Below are positions 13,355-25,008 of a stretch of 64,000 nt of DNA, one piece after another. Under the pieces are notes generated by a model, which saw only the letters and a list, made by a program, of their open reading frames with translations, ran no database searches and was not told where the DNA came from. Position 1 is the stretch's first letter. Each line of letters starts with the position of its first letter. A program made the translations under genes and the position numbers. The DNA comes from Ulva prolifera (taxonomy: Eukaryota; Chlorophyta; Ulvophyceae; Ulvales; Ulvaceae): the NCBI GenBank assembly GCA_023078555.1, contig CM041198.1, positions 1,972,800 through 2,036,799 on the forward strand, given 5' to 3'.

Positions 13355-13386
13355 GTAGAAGTATACTTCTGTAGAAGTATACTTCT
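13355..13386. repeat. two tandem copies of a 16-bp unit containing a 14-bp palindrome
   Basis: The unit GTAGAAGTATACTTCT occurs twice head to tail. Its inner 14 bases, AGAAGTATACTTCT, are a perfect palindrome. It could be a double protein-binding site or a hairpin; no gene start lies close enough to assign a role. Confidence 0.85.
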
Positions 13387-13970
13387 GCCAGGGAGGTGCC
13401 TCTCCACTGTCCCAGCTTCGTCTGAGCTGCCATTGCCGCATTAGACGTACGCATGTCTAAGATTTTCCCAGCCACATTGGCATTCACCGACCGGTCTGCT
13501 GTTGTAGCGGCAGCGTCTGCCGCAGCCACCAGTCGGCTGTTCGGTGACGCTGCGATGCGCAGTCCCTCTGCAGTATTGATGCGGTACCGTGCAGTCGCCC
13601 GCCAGGTCCACGCTAGCTGCTGGTCCCCCTGCGCTGCCACGGTATGCAGGGCAGTGCTGATGGAGCCACCGGCCCTACCCGGCGACTTGTGTTTGGCCGC
13701 TCACAAGGCAACTGTCCTGAGCTGCGATCTGCCCCTGTCCACCAGCCTCGTGCCATCGTCCCCTCGGTCATTCACCCGTTGAACTTCTGCCACGCCCACA
13801 GCGCCGTTGGCGTGCACTCTCTGGGCCTGGCGCGCTGCGACTGTATATATGCGATGGCGAAGCTGTGGCGCTGGGGCCTTGTGTGTGTGGGAGGGGGCGA
13901 AGGGGGCTTCGAGGGGGGTTGTGCCGCGTGCGGCGTGCGCCCCGGGCCTGTACCCGGGCGTGAAGTATAG

Positions 13971-14038
13971 CACAGTAAGTCTGAATTTGCCGAGCCGTAT
14001 CCTGAAGAGGACATTGACACCTCCGAATCAACGGGACC
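13971..14038 (-). repeat. R72 dispersed repeat
   Basis: Read on the minus strand it gives GGTCCCG, then TTCGGAGGTGTCAATGTCC, then TCTTCAGGATACGGCTCGG, close to the family consensus. It is intergenic. Confidence 0.85.
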
Positions 14039-16103
14039 GCATATGCCAAAGGGGTAAACCACCTGGAAACCCCCTGATGACCTTTACCACCCCAGTGGCC
14101 GGCAGGGACACGCTTGCGGCGCAGCTGGGAGCCGGAGGTGGGGGATGATGTGAGCGGCCCGGCAGGGGTTCTTGAGAGTGTGTTGGGAGGCCGTGTCACA
14201 GTGGCTGGGGTGGTTTGAGACTGCGTTACTGCGTTGATTAAAGTGTGCGATGGCTGCCGTGGCGCCTGCCTCTCCCAGCTGCCTCAAGGCAGGCCCTTGT
14301 AAGACAGCTAGGTGACTGTATCTCTCCGAGGTACTTGGTTGCGCTTGGCTGCGCTACAGGCTGCCCTGTGCGATGGTACGAACGGTACGGTAACTCTTGA
14401 GCGGTTGAGCAAGCTCGTACCGGACGTATGTATACCAGCTCGCGACGGCTCTCCGGATCCGTGGAAATGGTGGCACTTTCCCCCGCTCTGCAGGCAGCGT
14501 GCTCGCCAAGGTGGATGTTGGAGGCATCTCTGGCGCGGCTGATCATGAGATGGGCGCGAGGCAGCCGTCTGGAAGCATCGTGCCGCTCCGGGTGCACTTG
14601 CAGGCTTGGTGAGTGAGGCAGTCAGTGCGATTGCGGAGATGAGGATCATCTACGCGGTGACGTCATCGCATCAGCCCCATCGCATCATTCCTTCTGAGAC
14701 CGTGCAGCCTCTGCAGCGCACGTGACGGCCTCGACCTGCTCGCACCGGCACGCTATCAGATACAGTGTGGAGGGTGGAGGAAGACGTGATGGAGAACGTA
14801 TGATGGCTTTGGCAGCCTGCCGCGGTGGTGGGGCGGTGGCTGGCGGCACTGGGCAATTTTGGCTGGGCGCGTGGTGATGCTGGCAGGGATTAGCCACACC
14901 GCGCGGATGGTCGATCGGTGCTGCCCCATGCGGGTGAAACCAGGACACGCCCACACATACTCGCCACCGGCACATCGCAGTAGAACACTTTCCCTGTAAC
15001 ACTCTCACCACAGCCCGGCACTAGACTGCTTTCCCCTGCGCGAAGCCGTTCAGGCTGCATATCCCCTTGCTCCTATCCAGCACCTGCAGGAATCCACCCC
15101 GACCCGTCTTTCCCCAACATCGCTTAAATCTATACCTCTCCTGGGCTGCTCCATCGCTGTCAGAATCGCCGGCGTCGCCGTTGCGACTGCATTCGTCAGC
15201 GCCTGTCCGGGCACAGCGCAAACCTCAGCCGCGCAACGGCTGTAAGTGGCAAGGAATTCTCAACTATGCCAAGTGCGCCTTTCAGCCCTCAGAGTTGCGT
15301 GCGTTCTTGCCCGCAGGTATTCTGATCGTCGCGACGCCTCGATGTCGCCGGGCGCCAATCGGAATGCGCAAGCACTGCGACCTCGCCTAGCCCACTTGTT
15401 TAAAGTGAAACAGTACAATGGGCGCGTTGGGTGTGCTCTTGGGAGGTATCGCCTCGGTGTCGAACGGTGGGAGTACTTTTCGCGTGCTTCGGATGAGACA
15501 CACGGCGTGGTATTCTTGCCATCACTGCTCATGATCAGCTCACAAGCCCTTTGAAGGCTTCCCGCAGCTAGTGGCTTTGTAGGGACATTCTCGCTGTCTG
15601 TATTGCCCTTTCGACTCCGGGCTGTATCCTGTCGCTCACACGCGACGTCGAGTGAGCATCAAAGCAATGCGTATGGTTAACTACACCCTGATTTGGCTTG
15701 CAAGTGCGGTTGCTGTCCCATCTCGGCTTTTTTGGTTACTGCGCTGTGATTGGTAGGTTCTAGTTGGCTCCACACATCCGCATCTACCCACCTCGACCTC
15801 TCACGTACCGATGGCGTACGCTTCTGAGCGCTGTGTGTGGTGCCTGAGTCTGCGTTCGGGTCAGGTTGTGCTCGCGCGAGCCAATCGCGCCGTGTGCCAC
15901 TGTTCCTTGCCGTGCAACTCCCCAGGTGCCGCAGTCGTCGGTGCATTGGTTTTGCGGTACCGTCTGCGTATGTGTTCTTCAATAGACTTGCTCGTGCAGA
16001 CAAAGCTGTGGAGCAGTCGGACACGGCATCATCCAACACAACGCCGTGCCACGGCAGGGCCTTCTTGCACAGCCTTCTCGCCCAAGATTTAGCAGCAGCA
16101 GCG

Positions 16104-17754
16104 ATGTGCGCACAAGAAGCACAGCCGAAACAACTTGAGCCACCTTCTGTGTCCAAGTACAAGTTGAGGCCACGTAGAACGCCACGGCTTACACAGGTGG
16201 CATTGCAAGGGAAGGGACAGGTGTGCCTTTTTTGCTGCCCACCAAGCACAAATCCGCTGCGAGCACACTTGCTTGCCAGCTTGCCAACGCGTTGTTCAAT
16301 TTACGGACTTAATTTGTCACCAGGCGTTCGTCTTCGTCTCAGCATATGCCTGCGACACCATGTGGAGGGGCTTGTGGTTCTGACAGCAGCATGACTGTCT
16401 AATCGACAGCCTCTGCAGCTTTTTGACAGTGCAGTCTGCCTTGCAGAAGCAGGACAGACATGCTCTGGAAGCAGCGAGACAAGCTGATTCATTGTCATCA
16501 AAAGTATCAGAGGAAAGCCCGATGATAGCAGATGGCTCCCACCGCCACCGGCGCTCTGACGTGGAGGAGCAAGTGGCGCTCGTAGACACCCTCAACATGC
16601 TCAGCCAATTGTATAGAGACCAGGTGTGCATCTGGGTCCATTCCACGCGTATCTCTTGGTGTTCGCCTGGGGCGCAGATAGCAAGCAAGCAGGCTGCGAG
16701 GAGTAGCTCTGCCTTGCTACCATAGTTGCTCAACAGGGCAGCTGCTCTTGCAGCTAGGCTTTCCTGTTCTGCACCTGCAAAGAAGCATTCTGCCAGCTTC
16801 GGGTCGGCAGCATGCAAGCTGTGGTGCATACTCAGACATCATCCACAGGGCCCAGTTTGCACGTTGCTGATGTGGTTTCATGCATATAAAAGCGCAGCTT
16901 GACCCCACATATGACATGAGTGATGCATACGCTGCACCTCTTGGTGTCATCATCGTGTACATGCATGGCCAAACCACCCCCAAAATGACTCATATGCACA
17001 TGTGATGGTCATACCTGCACCCCTTGCAGCACACACGCAATCATAAGAGGTCACTGAGACACACTTTGCATTCGTGATGCTGCCACACGACTGGAATGTT
17101 CAGTCAGACGCTAGCGTGGCTGTTGCTTCCCTGAGTGTCAGGACCTGCAAGCACGGGCTTGCCGGACTGTGCGGTGCTGACAAGGGTGCTGGCTGTTGCT
17201 GCAGGCGGGGGCATATCATGCACACTTTGAGGTCATGAGGGACATGGGCGGCATGTGGGGCATCGAGGTGCGCGCCTCTCCGCATTCCCATGCTCGTGTG
17301 TTTGCTTTTCTACAGTGCCGCCAATGCCACACACCTCCTGTGGACATTGCCATGCAACCATGTGAAGGTCGAACCTCCTGTGAATTGATGTAGACAACGC
17401 AGATAGACAACACAAGAGCAGACCCCTCCTGCCCCCTCTGTGCTGCCCCTCTGTACTGCCATGTTGATTGTTCGAGTATGTTCTCTGCCATACAATGAAA
17501 AAAAAACATTGGCCCGAGACCTGGTAATTCAAGTGCTTCACTGCACTGCTGGGTAATAAGCTGCGAGGGACGGGGCTTCAGTCATATGCTGACGGTCGCG
17601 GTGCGTTGTGCAGGACCACTGCCGGAGATATACCATGGACGACAACAACCCCATGCAGACGGACGTGCGCAAGGCGCTCCTGCGGCTACAAATGGAGATG
17701 ACGCTTTCGGAGCAGGCCAGCGTGCCTCACCGTATGCGCCCAGGGGCCACCTGA
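16104..17754 (+). CDS. unidentified four-exon gene, about 161 aa
   Basis: I do not recognise this protein. Four exons, all phase 0, join in frame: 16104-16196, 16435-16623, 17205-17267 and 17614-17754 (TGA). Donors are GTGGCA, GTGTGC and GTGCGC; acceptors all end GCAG. The N-terminus is Lys/Arg/Pro-rich (about residues 10-30). Residues 32-94 are Glu/Gln/Ala-rich and probably helical, with VEEQVALVDTLNMLSQLY suggesting an amphipathic helix. The third exon reads AGAYHAHFEVMRDMGGMWGI. The C-terminus has DVRKALLRLQMEM. No signal peptide or membrane segment is visible. The second exon could begin six codons later at another AG. The mature look of exons 2 to 4 persuades me it is real; the start at 16104 is less certain. 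Confidence 0.5.
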
Positions 17755-18076
17755 AGCCACCTCGGGCCGAAGCCACTCATCCACCGGGTCACCCCACACC
17801 CGCCGCCCCCACGCCGGAGCGGCCGGCACGAGAGTGCCACATGTCCGCCTCTGCCGCGGCCACAAGCGGCGCTGGGGCCCGGAACGCGCGCGTGCACACC
17901 ATTGCACGCTGCGCGCGGTGAGGGGGAGGAGTGACCGTGGCGTTGAAGCATTGCCCCGGGCTGCGGGACGCCGGCCGCTGCACCCGAGCCTGCTCGCCGC
18001 CATCAACGTATCATACATGTATGCTTGTATTGCACCTTGCGGGTGGCTCCGGGGGAGGGGTGGGGTCGAGGGAAAA

Positions 18077-18107
<31 letters not shown>
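18077..18107. repeat. G homopolymer, 31 bases
   Basis: An uninterrupted run of 31 G in a G-rich intergenic stretch. Confidence 0.95.
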
Positions 18108-18111
<4 letters not shown>

Positions 18112-19000
18112 CATGCATGTACACGGCGTGAGGGCGCTGTGTGCTGTGTGCTGTGACCGCACACACAAGTCTTTTCTGTGCCTGTGTGTTGGGGGGCGGG
18201 GCTTGTGGTCAGGGTGCGGTGGGGCGTCAGGGTGCGCCGTGTAGAGTGAGGGAGTGTGGCGCCGCTCCGCCACCCCGCAGCGTAGGCTGCGCTGCTTTTC
18301 GTAGATCAGTACTTGGAAGTATGAACGGTTCAGTGGGGTTGGCTGGGCCCCTCCCGGCCGGTGTGTAGATCTCAGGCGCCCTCGTGCCACTCTGGTGGGT
18401 TTCGCTGTTACAATATTGATGCTTTTATTGCCTGGAGGCTTGCGCATGCACGCCGTGTGCACCCTCACTGCATTCTAATGGCGGCAATCATTATCGATCA
18501 ACTCTGCAACTGCGCGACGGCAGTGTCAAGATACTTACATGGCAGCATGTCGAAAGTGAGCTGCTGATAAATGTACATAGCCAGACGAATGTTGAGTGAG
18601 CACTGTGTCTCCCAGCCCAGCACTCTTCCAAGTGACGAAATTTCGACTTCTTGACTCCTGCGCGCAGGCGACAAGAATCTGCATACCTTGCAGAAGAGTT
18701 TCACAGATGCATTACGCATCGAAGCAACAGATTGATGTCGTTCTGTCCACGGAACATAACAGATGTGCTCCTATCCAAGTGCACTGCCTCCTCATACTCA
18801 TGAAGCAGCTCGACAGTACAGGGCCATGTCGCCAATGATTCATCAGGGATGCATACGGTACTCCATAGCAATCAGTTTCTATGTATCGTACTGAAGGCGC
18901 AGCTTGTGGTCGCGGCAAATTCTCCAACACCCGCGGTGTTTACGGAGAGGCTGCCAGGCGTAAGGCACCAGCCCCTTGGACGCGAGCTAGCCTGTCACAT

Positions 19001-19039
19001 ACTGTCAATGTTCCCAGGATGCGGCTCAGTAAAACTTTG
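19001..19039 (+). repeat. R72 dispersed repeat, short
   Basis: Contains ACTGTCAATGTTCCCAGGAT then GCGGCTCAGTAAAAC, matching the R72 core. It lies downstream of the beta-glucosidase gene. Confidence 0.65.
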
Positions 19040-19596
19040 TGCATGAGTCATACAGTGTGACTGAGATCCGTTACACATCTGCTGGTGCGGAGGCGCTGCG
19101 CCAGCTCCTCCTGTACACGCTCCCCCCAACCCTATGCGGGCGCGCACGCCGCCCGTGGACTATAAGACACACCTAAACAACAAACCTTCCTGGCGAGAAC
19201 AAGCAGGAACTGAACCTGCAGGCAGCCAGGTGTGCAGCTCCGGGTCAACCTCCCCCGGGCAGGGGCCGGCCTGGAAAATACACGTACACAACCACAGTCG
19301 CTACACGATGCGGCGGCCGTGTATGGGGCAGCGCTCCCTCCACCGGCTGCACTTCGTACCGCACCGCACGGCACCGCCATGGCGGCCGCAACAGGTCCGC
19401 GTGTGACGCGCCTCACCGCGCACCCACCCAGCCCCGCACACACGCCTGCAGCCGCACCCCGCGAAGCAGCAGCAGCATCACTTGGAATGACTTGCAATGC
19501 CCTTGTTGAGCGTCAGCGGGGCGCCGTGATGAGCATTACACCCCCCCCAGTATGAGCACCATTCCCCTGACCGAGCAGGCGCATGCGCGCGTACGC

Positions 19597-22500
19597 TCAG
19601 GCCATGGCGACGTGCGCGGGCCGGTCGACGAGCTCGAGCTGCGCCGGCGAGGCCGTGGGGTCGGCGCCGTCGGGGAGGTCGACGTCGTGCAGGCCGATGC
19701 GGAGGTGCAGCGGCGACAGCGGCTGCACGGCGTGGTAGCGGCCCTTGTTCCAGATGACTGGCCACAGCCGCCACTTCGCCTGCGCGGTGCACACGCGCGT
19801 CTCGTAGTCGCTCACCGGCCCGGTGTTTGCCTGCACACGCGCGCGAGAGTTTCTGGAGGAGGTACGCCAGAGGAGGGGTTCCGGAGGGGCCGTTGCCAAT
19901 GCCCCTATGGATTCAACTGTGTACTTTCGCACAAACATGAGCATGCATGCGCGCCCCAGTGGGGCCGCTCAGCGAAGCCGTGCTTCCACTCGGGCGCCTG
20001 CAATGCGTCCACACTGCGCACGACACGCCAGCTGCACGGTGACTGTCGGGGACGGCACCGCTGTGCACGGATGCACCGCTGACCTCCCGACTTCCTACCG
20101 CAGCACGCAGCGCATGCCCTGTTCATCAGCGGGGGTCCCTCCCGGCGCGACCATCCGCGCACACGAGAGCGTGGAAGGGGGGTTGCTGAGTCACGCAGGC
20201 ACCGGCGCCACGGGCGCGTGCCCCCGAACAGCGCCAACGGATCGCGCCCCAGAGAGGAGGCGGTTGGAGGGAGAGAGCGCACCTGGCAGCGCTCGCGGAG
20301 CTGCTTCATGTCGGTGGGCATGTCGGCGTAGATCTGCGCGAGCAGGCGGCCGCCGGGCTTGAGGCGGTAGTTCTTGCTCTGGTCCTGCTCCGGGGGGTCC
20401 CAGTGGAAGAGGCCGAACTTCATGAGGTAGCCGGCATTCCACTCGAAGTTGTCGAGCAGCGTCCAGTAGTACAGCCCCCGCACGTCGTAGCCGTCCCGGA
20501 TCGCCTTCAGGATCTGCACACCCCGAACACATCGCGCGCCATCAGTGACCGTTCTTGGGAGGGGGAGACTTGGAGCGGGGGCTGTGGCTTACAACACAGC
20601 CACGAAGAGGTACCAGCCTCGTTGTCAGTTGTGCAAAGATGAATGTGAAGCTGCTTCAGTACGATAAAGTAAGACTTAAAGTCGTTCTCTCGCCGCTTAC
20701 GATACCCCGTTCAGTCGTCTATCGGTACGATGTAAGACACGCAAGGCAGATGATGTGCAGCACGCTACCGCTTCGGGCCACATGGGCTGTCGGCGGTGGG
20801 CCGCCCGTGCGGCCTGCGCGGTTGATCCGCAGAGCTGCATCTGCACTGGCCTCATCGTGCCGTGTGCCGTTCCCCGCAGTGCCACCTGCCTCTCCAGCTC
20901 TATCATCGACACACGCAGTAGCCGAACATGTGACCCAAAAAAAAAAAACCCCCCACAGACAACTATAAAACCGCACCTGGCGGGTGAAGGACTCGACGTG
21001 GGTGACGCGGATGTGGTCATCCTCGGAGCGGTCGGCGGCGCCGATCTCCGAGATGTACATCGGCACCTTGAGCGCGCTGCCGCGCACGATGTTGTCGTAC
21101 AGGCCCGTCGGGTACAGGCTGTACTGCATGTCCGTCATGACCTCGCCGGGGCAGTGCACGGGCAGGCAGAGCGCGCTGACGACGCCGCGCGCGTAGTAGT
21201 TGATGCCCCACCAGTCCAGCCCCGGCTTCTCGCCCTTGTGCTCGATCGCTGCACACCCGGCACCACCCCGTCATTCTCACGCACACGCGGGACACGGGTC
21301 GTGCAACACGGCTCTACACATCGATTGGTTCACGACAAAAACAATCGGCGAGAATTTGACATCAGTCGGATGTCCCGCCAGAGCAGCATCAACTGCAGAG
21401 GCCTGGTCGACGTCCAAGTGCAGCGGCAGTCCCTTCTGTTGTCTGCGGTCACTGCGCTCATCGCTGGCGGCGGCGGATTCTGACTGCAGGGTGTCCGCTA
21501 GCATGCGCCACACTGCCACACACGCTCCGGTGATGTACACCAGGTGCATGGTCACGGTGCAGCAGACGAACCTGACATGTCCTCCCCGCCGACAGCAATG
21601 CCGCAGCGGCCAACAAAGACGTAGAGCAGTCCAGCTCCAGTTCTGAGCTGTGACAGCTCCGACAGCAATCAAGGCAGCGGCCCCACGCTGACGCACGACA
21701 ACACAAATGAAGGGGGCACGACGAAGCAGGAGGCAGCACACTCTTGCCCCACAGCGGCACGTGCCACGTGAACTCCCCGGTCTGCAGGAAGTGCAGCACC
21801 GTGTCGCGGCCCCACCAGTACGTGCCCCACCAGCACAGTGGCCGCAGGTGCACCCACAGCGGCGACGCCGGCATGAACTCGACGTGGTGGTGCACCAGCC
21901 CGATCTGCAGGTCCGCGCAGCCCTCCTGCGCCTTCATCTCGCGGTATGCCGCGCCGTGCGCCTTCATCATGTTGCACAGCACGTGCCCCATCAGGCCGAA
22001 CTGGAGCAGCTTGCCGGGGGGGTGCGCGCCGATGAGCCAGCCGCAGACGAGCGCGCACGTCGGCTCGTTGAACGTGCACCACATCTTGACGCGGCGGCCC
22101 CAGGTCGCGGCGCAGAAGCGGCAGTACGAGAGGAAGGCCGGGAGGTTGGCCTCGCGCTCAAAGCCGCCGCGGTCCTCCCACCAGTCGGGGTGCGTGAAGT
22201 GGTGCAGCGTCGCGTTGGGCACCATGCCGGCGGCCTCGATCGCGTCGATGATCTCCGTGAACCTGCGCGCTGCGGCCGTGTGGGTCGGTGTTTCGGCTGT
22301 CGCGCCACAGGAGCACGCCACACCGGACCTCGTCCGGTCACGAGTGCATGTTTCAAAGTCAAAGTGCAGTATCTGTGGAAGAGTGCAGGTTGTCTCCGAG
22401 TCATCACGGTGAGTTGCCTGCAATCGTCTGGAGTGGGTGCTGTTCATGCAGAGGTACCGACATCCAATACAAGATACGGCTTCACAGGAAGGCACGCGTG

Positions 22501-24334
22501 TGTTGGTGTTCGACGGAGGCGAGAAGTTCTCGAGAGAGGCACGGCGAGGCGAGCCGGCGGCTGCATAGGCTGCAGCAGCGGCTGCTGCGGTGGGTCGCAG
22601 GGGCGGACCTGGCAACGGCGGCGGTGTCGATGTGGCCCTCCACGGGCTCAATGCGGTGCCACTCGAAGGAGAAGCGGAACGCGTTGACGCCGAGCGTCTT
22701 GGCGAGCTGGATGTCCTCTTTGAACCTGCGCACATGCGTTGTTTTCAAGCGGGCGCGCGCCATGGCACGGGAGGCATTGGCTGGAGCAAGCACGCAGCCG
22801 GCTGGGTGCCTCTACACTAAACCTGTGCGCATGGGTTGCACCGGGCGCTCTGCATGGCTCAGGAGGCATGGCACGGGGAGCGACCGGGGGAGCATGGCAC
22901 GGGGAGCGCTCGGAGCCCAACTGCAAGCGCAAGTTGTGACACCCACGTCAACACAGGTTTACAAAAGACAGTGCAAGCGCAAGTTTTGCACAGCAGTGTT
23001 GGGTCGCTTTGCAGCATTTCCAGGGCTGCCACCCCGAAAGCAGATCCGAATATTCGACATTGTTCTATGTGATCAGGCCCGATGACCCAACACTGGTGCA
23101 CAGGTCTCACGCTGGCGCACACGACCACGATTGACATGGACACAGGCGAGGAGGCAGGTAACACCGCAGGAAGAGCGTGCCTTGCGAGAACAGGAACAAC
23201 GATTCTCACAGCCATGTGTGATCGTGGTGAGGGGAATATTTCGAGACAGACGGCGGGACAGTTCCAGACGCTGGCATGTGCTGCATGTGGCAACGGACAC
23301 GTGTCGCTGCTGGATATGATTGTGTTTCTGGCTGATTCGTGTGAGCTACTAAGCAAGTCAGGGCGGCATGGATCGCTAGCCAGCGAGGTAGGACACGAGG
23401 TGACCTTCGCCTCTCAACCGCATGCAACTCACACGACCTCCGCCAGAGCTAAGCCGGATGGAGGTACCGCCTGCATGATGGGTGTCCCTAGCCGCTGCTA
23501 GTGTGCCTGTGCAGCAATATGCTCATCGCGCCTGTGTAGATAGGCATGGGCATGGTCCCGCTGGCTGAATTCGCCATCGCGAGTGTGTTTGCGAGGGAGC
23601 TGTACGTCTGACGCCACTCCGTCGTGCCCGCAGTTAGGGCTTTTGCACAGGAGTGGCGAGATGTGGCGAGACGCTATGTGGTGGTGACGAGGCGGACCAC
23701 AATTGCCTCCGAAACAAAGCGTCAAAGTTACCCGGCAGCGCTGGACAAGATGCAGGTCCATGACGAGGGCTATAGCTGTTGTACATATGTTCAGTGTGCA
23801 TGTTTTGCTACAAGCCGTGCGCGGGAAGCACAGCGAGGCGCCCCATGAGACGAGAATTCACAACTCGACACTGCAAACAGTGACACACAATGCTGAGCTT
23901 GGCCCGCAGACAAACATAGCAGCATGATAGTGTGGCGCGCTTTCTCACCTCTCCCAGAATCCTGTGCCACCGTCGTTCGGGCTGGACCTGTCCATGACGT
24001 TCGGCCACAAGCCAAAACATTTCCCTGTTTTCTCGACGAAACGCCCCCAGTTGCTGTTCTGGCCCCCACAGTTCTGCCATACGCTGATCGCAACACCTTT
24101 CTGAAACTCAGGAGGTGATTGTCCCGGGCCTTCGGACTTGGCCTCGATCGCAGATCCTGTTGCCTCGACCTCCGCCTGCAACACACTCTGAGGCAGCCCA
24201 GAGGGATTTAGCGGCTGTTCAAGCACCGATGCCATTTTGTACAAGGTAGCAGCGTGCCAATGCCTGGCTCGACAGACGACCGGGGCATGCACCGATAAGG
24301 GACGAGACGCTGCTGTCGAAGCTTGCGAATGCAA
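19597..24334 (-). CDS. glycoside hydrolase family 1 beta-glucosidase
   Basis: Six exons on the minus strand: 24334-23949, 22725-22609, 22262-21742, 21248-20977, 20513-20283 and 19830-19597 (TGA). They join in frame to 586 aa, somewhat longer than the usual 450-550. GH1 enzymes are TIM-barrel retaining hydrolases that release glucose from beta-glucosides. Motifs in order: [11 protein letters not shown] with GTGFWER (N-terminus), [17 protein letters not shown], the acid/base glutamate in [21 protein letters not shown], the nucleophile glutamate in [10 protein letters not shown] (usually TENG), and [15 protein letters not shown]. Residues 1-33 before a second Met (24235) are basic and Ser/Ala-rich and could be a targeting peptide; the start could be either Met. 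The last exon encodes a C-terminal extension with [17 protein letters not shown]. The first intron (1.2 kb) carries a MITE copy. It is divergent from the PFK gene. Confidence 0.9.
22994..23096 (-). mobile_element. MITE-like element, copy 1
   Basis: About 103 bp bounded by terminal inverted repeats, CAGTGTTGGGTCG at the left and GACCCAACACTG at the right. Read on the minus strand it matches the copy at 26454-26557 over most of its length, including CGGGCCTGATCACATAGAAC. It lies in the first intron of the beta-glucosidase gene. It has no coding capacity. Confidence 0.8.
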
Positions 24335-25008
24335 ATGAAGCCTGCAATGCGAACGAAATGGCCTAATTTAAGGTATTGATGAAGGCAGAGGCCTGTTTGA
24401 TGATTGCTCAGGAGCCGCTAGCAGAGTGTCGCTATCCATGCATGGCTATCGAGAATTTGGGACGGTTCGCGCCAATTGCACCATACCGCAGAGCACACGG
24501 GCTGCTCAACGCCTATACACAGGGCGAATTCTGTCAAAGACGCATGCATGATCTTCAGCCTGGACACGGATGCGTGTTGCTGCCGCAAGTGTAGTCTCCA
24601 TTTGAACCTGGACCGAGGCAATTGTCCGTAGTTTCTGCTGGAAACTCTGCTGGGGATAGCCTAGAAGTATGATAAGCGGCCATACACGTCTTAATAGGGC
24701 TCCTGCTCCGCCGCAAGGGCGCCCGGGAGCCAAGATGCGGTGGCGCGGACTTCAACGTGCTGGCGTCACGCATCGCACTCGATACGCTCGTCCACGTGCA
24801 GAGAGCCAAAATGGTGGAGATTCATCGAATGGAGACGGCCCGGCGGGTTCTGCAGCCACGTATCAGTGGCCGGGAGTTCTATGTGCGCTTGTCTGCGAGC
24901 CTTTCATCCGTTTGAGTCTTTGCTCTTGTTGTGCGTTGGTACAGCGCATTGCTTTGATGCACTTCACATTTGCTGTGCACGATGCATACGTCTGACTGTG
25001 TTGCAGCG
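24335..25008. promoter_or_regulatory. shared divergent promoter interval
   Basis: 674 bp separate the start codons of the beta-glucosidase (-) and phosphofructokinase (+) genes. Core promoters of both should lie here. I see no clear TATA box. A short non-coding first exon of PFK is possible, since TGTTGCAG sits just before its ATG. Confidence 0.5.

Larger units (their letters stand above)
11414..16103. other. 4.7 kb with no convincing gene
   Basis: No frame here combines homology, plausible splice sites and length. The best open stretch is 13453-13782 (+, 109 codons, Ala/Ser-rich), which I do not call a gene. The interval holds an R72 copy and a tandem palindrome, listed separately. Confidence 0.45.
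17755..19596. other. convergent intergenic region
   Basis: 1.8 kb between the tails of a plus-strand and a minus-strand gene. It holds a 31-base G run, a G-rich stretch around it and one R72 copy. No gene is visible. Confidence 0.5.

Noticed and set aside
17686..18468. 260-codon minus-strand open frame with a Pro run
   Set aside because: The Pro run is the translation of the 31-base G run; no other protein-like features.
22859..23356. minus-strand open frame in the GH1 intron containing [13 protein letters not shown], similar to a peptide in an open frame at 26167-26628
   Set aside because: The similarity is explained by the shared MITE-like DNA element; the reading frames are not conserved outside it.
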